The position numbers and the translations under genes were made by a program. Below are positions 35,466-46,576 of a stretch of DNA of 64,000 nucleotides, piece by piece. The notes below the pieces were generated by a model. That model was not told the DNA's origin, made no database searches, and saw only the letters and a list, made by a program, of their open reading frames with translations. Within the stretch, counting starts at the first letter, position 1. Every line of letters starts with the position of its first letter. Origin of the DNA: Eutypa lata (Eukaryota > Ascomycota > Sordariomycetes > Xylariales > Diatrypaceae); contig JAKULF010000001.1 in assembly GCA_022661535.1 (NCBI GenBank), positions 1 through 64,000 on the forward strand, written 5' to 3'.

Positions 35466-36321
35466 AGGGACACAGACTGTTCAGATAATGCTACAAGGTG
35501 GGATCACGTAGTTTAACTGCAGTGGTTTTCTATGTGGCTACCCATCCATACATACAGATTAGTGCGATGCTCAGCTATCCGCATATCTACCAGATAGTAC
35601 CATGTATAAGGAAAAGTTGGATAATAGTCGACGTCTTGGATTGTGGATAGTTACTCTTATATTTTCTTACGGTTGCTGGCGTGTCGGCGTTCGAGACTTC
35701 AGATACCTACTACGAGAGTTTGGTTTACGATTAAGGGATGATGAATTTATGATATATTGCTCAATTGCTTCGAACATGATTGATCACATCAATATACCTA
35801 CCCATTTTGAACAAGCGGTATAAGCAGACTGCTCATTGCCGTGGTCCGATCCCGGGCCGGGAGGGATGGGGAAGCCGGTAATTCATTTCACCCACCAACC
35901 TTGCTTAGTGCTATAGGTAGTAGCTTACACATTGCACTAAACTACCTAGGTAGTCAATACCCCAACGCTACCATGTGTATATCTAACATAGCTAGGGTAA
36001 TAAATATGCCTTTGGGTAGTTAGTATGTACGTATGCACTCGATATCCATTTTAGTTATATGCCCATAGGAGGGTAAAGTTGAATTGTCATTGTGAGAGCC
36101 GCTTTAAATGAGGTGGGGGTAGACTGACTACCTAGGTAGCTCTAGATATTTACTTATATATGCATCTCCCGGGCTTTTTTATATATATGTGAGTTAACAT
36201 TAGTTACCTTATGTGAGCCTTCGTTCGACCGTCTACTATTCTCAGTTCTTGCTTGTCCTTCTTCTTCGCCTTCATTCCGTTACACATCCTTCAACTACTC
36301 CGTTTAGTGTATCAGTTCACC
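35466..36321. other. Intergenic region coiled-coil gene to thiolase
   Basis: No convincing gene. Two short frames (35,602-35,823 and 35,841-36,023) lack codon bias and splice context. The palindrome CTACCTAGGTAG occurs at about 35,941 and again at about 36,130, in the thiolase promoter. A pyrimidine-rich leader (CTTGTCCTTCTTCTTCGCC) immediately precedes the thiolase start, as is common in fungi. Confidence 0.5.
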
Positions 36322-37590
36322 ATGACCATCGCCACCGCCAAGGGTCTATCCTCAATCCTAACCAAGGCCCCAACCGACACGGTTATCTTGTCCGCGCTCC
36401 GCACCCCAGTCTGCCGCTCCTATCGCGGCCAGCTCAAGGACGCCTACCCTGAGGAATTGCTATCCATCGTTCTGCGCGCCACGCTCGAGGCAAACCCAAA
36501 TCTACCGCCCGACCGCATCGAAGATGTAGCCGTCGGCGTCGTTCTATCCGAGCTCGGCGGTAGCAAGGCCGCCCGCATGGCCATGAACCACGTCGGCTTT
36601 CCCACTACCACGAGCCTGCACACCATCAACCGTGCCTGTAGTAGCAGCCTACAGAGCATCGCTGCTGTCGCCGCCCAGATCCGGACCGGTATGACGAGCG
36701 TTGGCGTCGCCGCCGGCATGGAGAGCATGACCCGCAACTACGGCAGTCGCGCCATCCCCGTTGATGTATGGCCTGAGCTCCGGGATAGCCCTCTCAAGGA
36801 TGCCCGGGACTGCATCATGCCCATGGGCCTCACGAGCGAGAATGTCGCCACCCGGTACAGCGTTGGTCGCGCTGAGCAGGACGTTTTTGCGGTAGAATCC
36901 CACCGCCGTGCCGCGAGCGCTCGGGCCGCCGGCCACTTCGACGCCGAGATTGTGCCTGTGCACACGCGGTTCCAGGAGGTTGACAAGCAGGGGAACAAGG
37001 TCGGGGATGAGCAGGCCGTCACAGTGACCCAGGACGACGGCATCCGCGCCAACGCCACGCTCGAAGCTCTCGCCAAGCTCAAGCCCGCTTTCGCGAGCGA
37101 CGGGACCAGTACGGCCGGCAACTCGAGCCAAGTGAGCGACGGGGCGGCCGCGACGCTACTGATGCGGCGGAGCACGGCGGCAGAGCTAGGCTTAACGTCG
37201 AGCATTATAGGGAAATTTGTGGCTGCGACGGTGGTCGGGTGCGCGCCTGACGAGATGGGCATCGGTCCTGCGCTAGCGATCCCGCGGTTGCTGGACCAGC
37301 TTGGCCTCGAGACCGCCGACGTGGACCGCTGGGAAATCAACGAAGCTTTCGCGAGCCAGGCGATCTACTGCGTGCGGGAGCTTGGGCTGCAGGAGGCGTG
37401 GGAGCAGGGCAAAGTGAACCCCGACGGGGGCGCCATCGCGCTCGGCCACCCATTAGGTGCCACGGGCGCGCGTATGACGGCGACACTGATGCATGGCCTG
37501 CGGCGGAGCGACGGTGGCCAGGTCGGCGTTGTGAGCATGTGTGTGGGCACCGGGATGGGTATGGCGGGTCTCTTTGTCAAGGAGGCGTAA
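36322..37590 (+). CDS. 3-ketoacyl-CoA thiolase (acetyl-CoA C-acyltransferase)
   Basis: The thiolase cleaves 3-ketoacyl-CoA to acetyl-CoA and a shortened acyl-CoA, the last step of beta-oxidation. It is a single exon of 422 residues, usual for the peroxisomal POT1/FOX3 type. The frame opens at a TTG at 36,253; the real ATG is at 36,322 (MTIATAKGLSSILTKAP). Catalytic features are all present: nucleophile Cys106 in NRACSSSLQS, NEAFA at 340-344, GHPLGATGAR with His376, and Cys407 in SMCVGTGMGMAG. Targeting is unclear: the C-terminus FVKEA is not a PTS1 tripeptide, and the N-terminus, where this family normally carries a PTS2 nonapeptide, lacks the His/Gln and the Leu after Arg/Lys. A mitochondrial or cytosolic paralogue is therefore possible. 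Confidence 0.9.
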   Translation: MTIATAKGLSSILTKAPTDTVILSALRTPVCRSYRGQLKDAYPEELLSIVLRATLEANPNLPPDRIEDVAVGVVLSELGGSKAARMAMNHVGFPTTTSLHTINRACSSSLQSIAAVAAQIRTGMTSVGVAAGMESMTRNYGSRAIPVDVWPELRDSPLKDARDCIMPMGLTSENVATRYSVGRAEQDVFAVESHRRAASARAAGHFDAEIVPVHTRFQEVDKQGNKVGDEQAVTVTQDDGIRANATLEALAKLKPAFASDGTSTAGNSSQVSDGAAATLLMRRSTAAELGLTSSIIGKFVAATVVGCAPDEMGIGPALAIPRLLDQLGLETADVDRWEINEAFASQAIYCVRELGLQEAWEQGKVNPDGGAIALGHPLGATGARMTATLMHGLRRSDGGQVGVVSMCVGTGMGMAGLFVKEA

Positions 37591-37953
37591 GATTGCTCAA
37601 GCGACGCCAGTGGATATATCTATATACTACAACATATAAGTCTCTAATGAAGATCTTTTTTTCATGCACAATATCAGCGTTTCTCTGCCAGTAGACATAA
37701 ATGGAGTCAGTGTACAAAGCAAATAAAACATTCGCTTGCGGCCACGAGTCCGAAGACTAAAGCCGTTTCCAGCCTGGTGCAAGTATTCACAACTGGCAGT
37801 ATCTTATGACCCCTAGATGACAACTAACCCAAAACCAAAAAAAACTTGGTAAAGAAAGCAGTCGAGAGAAATAGAAGGGGGTGCAGAATTCGAGCCTAGG
37901 GAGCGATCATTCGAAGGCTTAGCTAGATATAGGCAAGACAGCGAAGATACCCT
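37591..37953. other. Intergenic region after thiolase
   Basis: The thiolase 3' region. No gene or repeat recognised; an A-rich run occurs near 37,830-37,850. Confidence 0.4.
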
Positions 37954-38853
37954 GTGATTGCGTTCTTATCATACTCAGCCCAACGGGGCTGGCACCTGAG
38001 TGTCCACCATAATAGACATGAAAGTTTTTCCAACCCAAGGTCGCTCATATTTGCCACGCTCATTCTCCTCCTCAGCGCGTCTTTTGTCTGGGTTGCAGTG
38101 CTGACGTTCTTCGTCGTCAAGGACTATCGCCTCCTCCTCAAAGTCGTCCAGTGGTCAACCACTATCTATTTGATTGGATTCGGTCTCATCCTTCCTGAGA
38201 TATTAAGAGTGGGCTTGATTGTCAACGGACAGGAAGGCCTGCACTGTAACGCGATGCTCGCCTGGGCTGCGTGGTTTAGCCCTGCTGTCCTTGCTATTGT
38301 CGACTGACGGTTTCTAGTGCCCGCCGGTGTGGCACCCATCTGGTTTCTCAGCGCCGCGGAAACAAGAGTATTATTAGACTGATACGGCCTAGTTCGCCGT
38401 GAGTCACTTTCGGGTTTGTTATAGATTACATAAAGGGTGAAGTAACTAACTTCAGGTGTTGCAGTGGGTTGGCTCAATGCCTTCTATAGTCCTATCTGGT
38501 GGCTGATGATGATGATGCAGGGCGTTACAAACCCCTGGGCGAAGTCAAGATCGGCGAGGGAAGGCATCTTTCTATCAGTTGCAGAGCCGATAGTTATCTC
38601 TGGCGCTAATGTGGTACAGTCCTTCACTGAGCTGGTTTTTGCTAAGGAAGCTGAGCCCTGGTAATGGTATGCCTTGGCTTCCATCTGGAGTTTCGTGGAG
38701 TGGGCTCTTTGGCGTCTAGTCAGCATTCATCGGCATTTTAGGCGTAAGAGAGCAGTGTTCATCATCATTGGAGGTAAACCTTGGTTGGTATGGCCCTCGG
38801 AGTACACCGATGCTACTAAGGCCCATTACTATATATACTACGATAATAGCTAG
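37954..38853 (+). pseudogene. Decayed multi-pass membrane protein gene
   Basis: Three stretches of hydrophobic, protein-like sequence follow one another with lesions between them. The first (37,954-38,304) has two clear membrane segments (LIFATLILLLSASFVWVAVL and STTIYLIGFGLILPEILRV) and ends at TGA. It resumes in another frame as VPAGVAPIWFLSAAETRVLLD (about 38,310-38,381), which meets TGA where a Trp codon would fit. The third begins after a plausible intron (GTGAGT at 38,399 to CAG at 38,464), as GWLNAFYSPIWWLMMMM. It meets TAA at 38,662, then continues in frame (WYALASIWSFVEWALW) to 38,853. No ATG opens the first block. It resembles a conserved fungal membrane protein of unknown function. 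The alternative is a live gene with introns I could not place. Confidence 0.5.
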
Positions 38854-39771
38854 GGGTATATATATGAGTGGCGGCTAATAATAATGTGTATCTAGTTAGA
38901 AGTTGACATTGCTATATATGAGGGCGCCTCAAATATTCTCCATTAGTGATATGAATGTACTCTATAGAGACACATTGTCCAGGCGAGGTCGGCGGAGAAG
39001 ACAGCTATGTGAGAAAACCGGTGCTGGGAAGATACAAATTCTAAAGCACCAAGTATTGCGTATTTCGGCTACTGCACTGTTCAAGTCATCACTTCTTTTG
39101 AATATCCAATGATTATCCCCTTATCTATATAATATCACGGTCTCCCTGGTCCTCCTAGATTGGCGAAGGCTCGACAGTAACCCATCTACTATTATGAGCC
39201 TAACAGAGTAGGAAAGGTGAACATTTTTTTTAGTTTTCGTGTATGATAATCTAAATGGTATTGACTCATCTTCAATCTTACGTCAAATCACGCATATTTC
39301 TCGAATATATTTGCGTTAAGAGATAGGTTTTGACCGTAGTTTATTATCCTATGGGACGATAAACAAGATCACAGCACTGTAGTTACATTCACCCCATAGC
39401 AACAAAATATATGTACTTTAGAATATCACGGGATATAATAATCTTCAATGGTGTCCCTTTAACCGTGTCGGCTTGTTGCGTCTGTACTTGAATGGTGCCT
39501 AAAACAGAGTCTATAATCCATCACAGTGAAATTCCATCTGGTGTGATTGAATAAGATTTAAAGTATGATTGTATGACCTGGCTATGCTCGTGGTCAACTA
39601 CGGTCGTACATTAGTAAAATATAGCATGGTCTTATCACTTCTATCTTAAGTGTTATACTCAGAACTTGGGAAAGATTGGGGTTCATTTGATTCGGAAATG
39701 GTGCTATTTGTATAGAATTTCTTTAAAGCTTGGTTATTGACAAGTGATTATACACCAAGAGATAGCATCGA
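38854..39771. other. Gene-free, AT-leaning region
   Basis: No gene recognised. Composition is somewhat AT-rich but not RIP-like. A 69-codon frame at 38,903-39,112 shows no coding character. Confidence 0.4.
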
Positions 39772-40821
39772 TTATTGAGGTCTCGTTCGAGCAGACCATA
39801 ATCGTCGGATGCGAGTCCACAACTCCCTTTCCTTCTTCTCCTGCTCCTCCGGATCTGCAAGGGCCGTCTCAAACTGACCAGTGTTGAACTTGTACTCTAA
39901 TTCAGATACAAAGCCCTCGACATTTGTTGAAGATGACGGAATTTCCCCCCTAAGATCTCGGTCGAGAAATCGCCACGCTAGACTAAGAAGCTTCCGATCA
40001 TCGTCCACACTACCCTTAAATCCACATAGTTCACTTAAGTACATAATCCAGTCGCGAGGCTTCCTCCCCGACGCGAGGTCTCTAACAGTGAAGTAGCAAG
40101 GGTCCTGCCGCATGATATGACTTTCTTTGGTTTCAAAGCTTATCCAAGACTTGACGCTAGCCTCATCTAGTAGAGTCAATGTCTGACTTGTCTGGTCTTC
40201 TTGTTTACGGGTGCTTTGTTGCCTCCAGTTTCTGTCGATCAGATACATGCGCCGAGAATTTCGCTCAGAAAGGCTCACGATTCGTTGGGTTAGCTCCTGT
40301 TGAGAAAGGCCATCTTCAAGGAGGTCGATGGTGGCGTGTTCAGCTGTGTCGTCAAGTGTCTGTCGAATGGCCTCTTTGCTAGTCTTTCCCACCCGCGCCT
40401 CTAGTTTTAACATATATTGAGACATGATTGTAAGATTATGTATGGCTGATAGTGAATCGATTTTCATCTGTCGGTTTTCGAGACTCTCTCTATCTGATTG
40501 GATCATGACCTCTGTGTGGTTTGTGGAATTTACCATCTTGCTGTTATTGCTTTCCCCTAGCTTTCTGGGATAGTTCTGGGATGATTTGTGTTTTGAGGAG
40601 AGTTCCACCTTGGAAATCCCGGACGAGTGAGGGTTGTCAAGCTGGGAAGTGACCTTATTTTTGCCCTTGTCATTAGTGAATGTCTCTTCTTCGCTGTCGA
40701 AGGTGTAGTCCCACACGCATAAGTCATCATCATCGCCATCGGACACGACGACTGGTGTGTACGGACTACTGGTAAAGGTTAGTTTTCCATTATTGTCGTA
40801 ATTACTCTTGACTGTAAACAT
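39772..40821 (-). CDS. Hypothetical protein, unrecognised
   Basis: A minus-strand frame open from 41,025 to 39,772. The upstream end is only a TTG. The ATG at 40,821 (MFTVKSNYDNNG), preceded by ACATAACA, is the likeliest start and gives 349 residues; an ATG at 40,959 would give 395. The N-terminal half is acidic and Ser/Thr-rich (DGDDDDLCVWDYTFDSEEE), apparently disordered. The C-terminal half is more ordered and Trp-rich: DWIMYLSELCGFKG, then LLSLAWRFLDRDLRGEIP and a final ELWTRIRRLWSARTRPQ. I see no known domain. Similar WRFLDRxLR-like patterns occur in lineage-specific fungal proteins, but I cannot assign a function. It shares a promoter region of about 0.9 kb with the divergent kelch gene. 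Confidence 0.55.
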   Translation of the reverse strand: MFTVKSNYDNNGKLTFTSSPYTPVVVSDGDDDDLCVWDYTFDSEEETFTNDKGKNKVTSQLDNPHSSGISKVELSSKHKSSQNYPRKLGESNNSKMVNSTNHTEVMIQSDRESLENRQMKIDSLSAIHNLTIMSQYMLKLEARVGKTSKEAIRQTLDDTAEHATIDLLEDGLSQQELTQRIVSLSERNSRRMYLIDRNWRQQSTRKQEDQTSQTLTLLDEASVKSWISFETKESHIMRQDPCYFTVRDLASGRKPRDWIMYLSELCGFKGSVDDDRKLLSLAWRFLDRDLRGEIPSSSTNVEGFVSELEYKFNTGQFETALADPEEQEKKERELWTRIRRLWSARTRPQ

Positions 40822-41734
40822 TGTTATATGTGATCCGGCTGACCCGCGTGAGGTAAGAGAGTGCAAGAAGCATCCCATGATTTTAAACAACATATATACG
40901 GGAATATAGCACCTAACTAATCCTTTGTACGTAATTACCCGCTCGTTGTCTTTTATCATTCTTTGTATCGAGTCGAAGTTTGATAGCAAAGAGATAACAC
41001 CCTTGGCGATAGAACAACCCAACAAAGAGTGTGCAGCTATTGTTAGTGGGACTGGGGAATGTATATGCTATTGTCAAGACACATTTAAACACTGTTTAAC
41101 TGTTGGCAGTAACAGATCCAGGAAGGATGTTGCTGTGAGGCTCGAATGCAACTGTGGTTTGGGGAGATTGCCGAGTCAAGGAATGCCGGGTTGAATAAAT
41201 GATATATTATATTATGGTCATAAGTGAAATAGCATCCTTAGGTTTCTAGGGTTATTTACGGCTGTGGGCAATGGTCCTCCGGATGACCTCCTCTCACCAT
41301 CCAACTTCATTACAAAAATGGAAATGGAAATGTTGATAATGATATGGAACAGCGTACTAAACTTCATCGTTCATCTAACGAGTTCTGTTATGTACATTCA
41401 TCTACGTACATACAGACATGTAGTTATGTAGGTACGTACTTACTAAAGCTCACGGAGCTTTAGGTTCAATGTTGGGGGTACCTGCATGAGATCGGCATGT
41501 GATTCGGCTAGCGCCTGGTGTATACGTCATGACATAACTAATGTACACTCTTTTGCCTTTGAAACTACATAATTGTCTCCTACCTTAAATACCTTACCTA
41601 CATGTAGGTAGGTAGATACTAGGCACTTCAAAAGCTTCATTTCATATTCAAGACAATCGTTTAATAGATTCATCCTCCTTCACCTGGGCCTGTCTATAAA
41701 CACCTTCAACCCCTTGCCCAGATCACAAATAGCT
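40822..41734. other. Divergent intergenic region, hypothetical (-) / kelch (+)
   Basis: Contains promoters for both neighbours. Runs of TACGTACATACAGACATG and ACCTACATGTAGGTAGGTAG occur at 41,405-41,440 and 41,597-41,620. A short frame on the plus strand (40,925-41,194) overlaps the minus-strand gene's upstream extension and looks non-coding. Confidence 0.4.
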
Positions 41735-43251
41735 ATGGCCGAAGTCGTGGCAGCTGCGGTAAGTTAGCATTGGATCTATGACTACCTATACCTAAGTTAC
41801 CCAATTAGTTTGTCACTTTGATTATGTCAATATCGTACCTGTTTTACTGACTGCGGATTATGTAGTGGGCTACCGAGGAAGTCGTTGCAACTGGCCTCCA
41901 ACTTGGTGTGGCTAGTTATGTTATGGGTACGTACGCGTGCCAAAAACTCCTAGTATTGACGACCTGCATTCTCACAGCAATATCAACTACAGCGAAGCCT
42001 ACCATGCCCATCAAAGCAACATGGTCTCAGATAGCAACGACCGATGATGAAGCTTCCAGGTACGTCCATTGATTTGAGGGCGTATATTTGGGGCTCAGCT
42101 AACCAGCACCATCCAGCGCCTCTCTAACCAGGTCACATCACACTGTTACTATTGTGGGTAGCAGAGCCTACATTTTTGGTGGCTGGACCAGTCGGGCCAG
42201 TATTGCCTCTACAGATATCCACTCGATATCTTTAGCAACATCTACTGCCGAATACCAAGTGCTCCCTGCTATACCTGCAAATGAAGGTGGTCCCACGCCT
42301 TCTGCACGCACTAACCATGCTGCCTGCGCCCTTGGCAATCGCATCGTCGTGTACGGTGGCTGCAACGCGAACGGACACTTGGTCGACAACGACAACGGAT
42401 TATGGGTTTACGACACTGAAAAGTTGTCGTGGGATCGCCTCGAACCGGCCAGCCACCCTGAAAGATGTCCTCCTCAGAGAAGTGACGCGAAGTTATTTCA
42501 ACATGACGGCAATATTATCCTATTTGGCGGGAAGGGCTCGAGCGGCTCAGCCTTAGCAGACGTGTGGCATTTCGATTGTTCCACCAAAACCTGGAATCAA
42601 TTACCTTCAGCTCCCGTGGCAACTACGAGTGCCGCCTTGTTCGGAGACATCCTCTATCTCATATCCGGCTCTGATAATCTGAGCAGCCGCGTACACATTT
42701 TGGAAGTCAAGCTGTACTCGCAGCAACCACTGACATGGAAAACATTGTCATTCCCGACTAATCCCCTAACTCCCGGGCCCAAACCGCGCGAGAATGGTGG
42801 GCTCGTACCAATTACTACGGGCCATGGCCGGAACTATCTCCTCTACTTTTTGGGGGACCGCCGTGATTTCCCTTCGAAGATAGGGGATGGCGAGACTTCG
42901 TTGAACGAGGACGTCGCGCCAGCTCAATGGAGCGATATGTGGACCTTTCAACTACCGTCAAGTGATGTCGACTTCAAAGCTACAACTGCTCTGAATGAAG
43001 CGATCAAACCCGCCAAGATCAAAGATTATATCCGCACAAAGCTTGGAGTTGATACAGGTGACTCAAGCTGGGCTGAGGTTGAAGTGCAGCCGCCGGGTGA
43101 TATCCAAGGGCATGAGGGCAAGCTTCATCCAGGTCCACGGTCTCATTTCGGCTATTGCCAAGCAGCAGATGGACGAAGCGTGGTAATATGGGGTGGATTG
43201 GATGCTAAGGGACAAGAGCAAGGCGATGGCTGGGCCATCCAATTACAGTAG
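41735..43251 (+). CDS. Kelch-repeat beta-propeller protein
   Basis: Exons are 41735..41758, 41866..41926, 41978..42059 and 42117..43251, giving 433 residues. The first three encode a short N-terminus, MAEVVAAAWATEEVVATGLQ and onward to PIKATWSQIATTDD. The fourth begins inside the first kelch blade, SLTRSHHTVTIVGSRAYIFGGW. Further blades are marked by ARTNHAACALGNRIVVYGGC, PQRSDAKLFQHDGNIILFGGK, a DVWHFD step, and a final GPRSHFGYCQAADGRSVVIWGG. An alternative acceptor at 42,131 also keeps frame and would drop five residues. Kelch propellers are protein-interaction platforms. The partner is unknown and no catalytic domain is fused. The gene is convergent with the MetE-like gene 113 bp away. 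Confidence 0.85.
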
Positions 43252-43364
43252 GAAGAAGTCTCGGATACTGAACTAGAAGCAAACGTAGTAGCTATCCTAT
43301 TTTATTTACCCCAACCCTTAGCTTTCTGGCTCGAAGTTTGAGCTACACGCTCCGACTTCCCCCT

Positions 43365-45109
43365 TTATGGTTCGCCCCATATCTCATCGGCAATTTGTCT
43401 CACAAGTCTCACTATAATGTCTCGAGTCAGTGATCCATCCCTGTAAATAAGCAGAGCGAGTAGGTAGGGAGCACAAAGTGACGGGAATTGCTCACATTTG
43501 TTCTTCTCGTCTTCCTCCGTAAGTGGATATCCGCTTTCGTGAGTACTGAAACCACACTGCGGACTGACGGCAATCTGCTTTAAAGCTTCTTCGCGTGTTT
43601 GGCCAGTTCCTTCGGCTACAAAATCGGCGGCCTTGTAGATGCGCTGTTTCATCGCCTCTTTGTCTTCTAGCTGAGGGACCTTGGTGCTGATAACGCCAAC
43701 GACGACGACCTTATTTTTGGGCAGAAACTTAAGCGGCTCAAAACCACCTGCCCGCTCTGTGTCGTACTCGAGATAGAACGTGTTGACGTTAAGGTTCTGG
43801 AACAGCTTCTTCGCAATGATATCGTACGCTCCTTCAGCGAAATGCCTACCACCGATGAAGTTACCCCTGCACAGGTGAATTCCGGTGTGCATATCCGCCG
43901 GGCACTTGCTTATGGAATCGTTGTAAAGCTTGATATAGGCATCGAGCAAATCTTCCACGGTGCCTATGTTATCCTTGTCCTCTTCCCAGCCCTTGCGGAA
44001 CTGTGCAGAGCAGAAGTCTAGGAGACCAGTTAGCTACCAGGCACCACTTCCCTGTGGAAAGACTTACAGGCCATTCCAGGATCATCGAACTGCACATTCC
44101 TTAGCCCTGCCTCGTAGAGCATAGCAAGCTCATCCTGTTACGTTTTGAAATTAGTAGTTACTCTTATGGGTAGTTCCTGAAAGCCCTGAAGGTCCCGAAT
44201 CCCGTGTAGAGAGCGTGGTGTCCCTGAGACGAGACGGTGGCTAGTTATGACCCTTCCTAAATAGGATATTGAAAATGTTAAGTAACTTCCGATGCTCACC
44301 TGATACACCTTGGCAACATCGTTGAAATATTCTTCGTCATTGGCGTCTATGTAGTAAAATCAAGTTAGTGTATCATTTTCCATCATACCTTGTAGATGGT
44401 TCTATAAAAGAACGAGAAAGATAGGACATCAACTTGTCTTCAGTACTTACAGGCCTCCTTCGTGTAAGCTCGACCTTGCTTATATCTCATGTGGAACCAG
44501 GCTGGGGTGATCATGGTGAGTTTGATATTGCCCCATTCACTTTGGGGTAGAGCAGATTGGACTAGGCGAAGTTCATGAATGTTGGACGTTGACTTAGTGC
44601 GGTCGTGCGACAGCTTCTTCGCTGCGATAACAGAGTCTCCGGGCATGACGTGCCTGTCTTTTTCAATCAAGCTCACGACGTCAGGGTGATACAAGCGGAA
44701 CATGCCAGCATCGGCCTCCTGCAGTGCGATAGTGCCCACGAACTCGTCCTGTAGCACCCATGGTCAACGTCTTTTCTAAAAGGAATACCCCGCTGATTCG
44801 TGACATCTAGTGGCCAAGGAGCTCTAGGGAGGCGCCCGGGGATTCCGGAGCACATCTTGGATCCGGAATTCACCGACTCACCCACATCAGTCCCCAGAAA
44901 CGGGTGCGAACAAACTCTCCTGAGGTAACAGCCTTGAGGCCTAGCTCTTGCTGCACCTTGACAACATCCGCGATGGCCTTTTTCTCAATTTTAGGAAGAC
45001 CTGCTTCCTCTGGAGACACATCTTTATCTCGGATGAGTGATCGCGCGTCCAGAAGGTCCTGTGGACGTAGGAGAGAGCCCATCTGCTCAGCACGGAAGGG
45101 AGGCGCCAT
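43365..45109 (-). CDS. MetE-like cobalamin-independent methyltransferase
   Basis: A stand-alone catalytic half of the cobalamin-independent methionine synthase fold (402 residues, about half the length of full MetE/Met6). Minus-strand exons are 45109..44882, 44748..44451, 44346..44300, 44134..44068, 44017..43496 and 43411..43365. It opens MAPPFRAEQMGSLLRPQDLL, the usual start of this subfamily. The four zinc ligands of MetE are all present: His261 and Cys263 in HLCRGNF, Glu297 in YLEYD, and Cys368 in SPQCGFST. The protein should use Zn to activate a thiol substrate for methyl transfer. Because the N-terminal half is absent, the methyl donor and acceptor may differ from classical methionine synthase. 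The last intron (84 nt) has no stop and keeps frame. Splicing it gives the conserved ending LRLVRQIADEIWGEP. Confidence 0.87.
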
Positions 45110-46576
45110 TGTTCCTTATACTCTAGATCCTCGTCTGTGATATGAAGGTGGATCGAAGTTTCTATGTAGCTCAAGGTCTGGTCCGACCTTAGTGAGAATC
45201 TAAGAGAAAGTTGGAAAAAAGGAAGGTAGCCACGACTGGGACAAGGAGGACTGTGATGACACAAATAAATAACTCAGGAATCCTACAGGCCTGGGATTTT
45301 TTTGAGCGGGGAAGTGATTTTGTTTAAGTTAGTAGTTCTGTGCTAGCATCCTTACTCCACATGTATGTAAGAAATATGTTACAAAATAGGCATATTAAGT
45401 ATATAAGTAAGCTAATATGCATTAATTACCTAGGTAGCTAAATCCGAAGTGTGTAATGATAGGTATGCTTATGTTATTGAAGATGCGTTGTGATTTTTGA
45501 GCCAGGCACTTGCGGTATATCAAAACAAGTTCATTATTTTGAAGCTATCCCATTAATACATTACTACCAAAAGTATTTCCAATTTTACTAGTATATAGGA
45601 GGGTTACAGTGGCAAGTAGAACAGAGACCAGTAATATATATTAACCTGAAGAAACTCAAATGGCATCGAGGGTGAGTATAGATAAATTACGGGATGAACT
45701 TCAGACTTATAAACACACGTAAAGTATAGGAGGACTAGAGGTAGTGATGAGTTCGGGGAATAGAGGCCTCTAGTAACGCACTTAGTTACAACTAATTTGA
45801 CACCTACTCTGAAGCTAGTGAAGTTAGCGACTAATATCATAAATCTGAAATTTCTACGGTTGAAGAATGAACGATGGCGAAATGGGAATGTCATGAACAC
45901 TCGACACACATAGTATTGTATGCATGAAGGTAAGATAATCATGGTAAGAACCTTACTTGTATTACGCTGACATCATTCCGAGATCCGGCTCCAACGTGGA
46001 GAAGCGGGGGAGCCAGGATCTACGGTGGTATGCTGAGCACATGGCTCTCTCCCGTTAACCTAAGACAAGAAAGGCAGTTGTATTGTTCTGCTACGGTGCA
46101 TAGTAGGTATTTACGTGTGTGGAACGAGGCGCGTACTAGCACTCTGATGGATCGGTTTCTATCGGAGTTATCCAAACGAAACAGTTGCTGAACATACTAT
46201 TAGGGGGTATATCTTAAGACTGTAATATTTTACCGCTAAGTATGAGGCCACGAATTAATGCGGGAAATCTTCGGCTACGTATATAAGGAGTACTCAAGTC
46301 CATGCCGAGAAGGGATAACGATTAGACTAGTCTAAGAACACGTGCGACTCAAGAGTAGTTAGTTCGTTCTCAATCACTGACGACTTCGCATCTCGCGGAA
46401 GGCGTGGACGAATCTCACTTCCGGCATAGAATCATGAAATCAAGGACACATCACGGCACAACACATAGTATGCAAAATCAACGCTTTGTAATTAGGGATT
46501 AAATACAATAAAGTCTACATCAACATCTTAGAACTCCCCAAACCGGGTTCAACATCCCTCACTTCCATAATCATCC
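45110..46576. other. Intergenic region MetE-like to GPI-protein gene
   Basis: About 1.45 kb without a recognisable gene. A 112-codon minus-strand frame at 45,604-45,942 is Phe/Tyr-rich and shows no coding bias. The palindrome TACCTAGGTA occurs at about 45,427. Confidence 0.45.

Noticed and set aside
35602..36023. Two short plus-strand frames (73 and 60 codons) between genes
   Set aside because: No codon bias, no recognisable domain, and they contain intergenic-type TACCTAGGTA repeats.
45604..45942. 112-codon minus-strand frame
   Set aside because: Phe/Tyr/Ser-rich with no homology-like pattern, in a region with no splice signals or promoter context.
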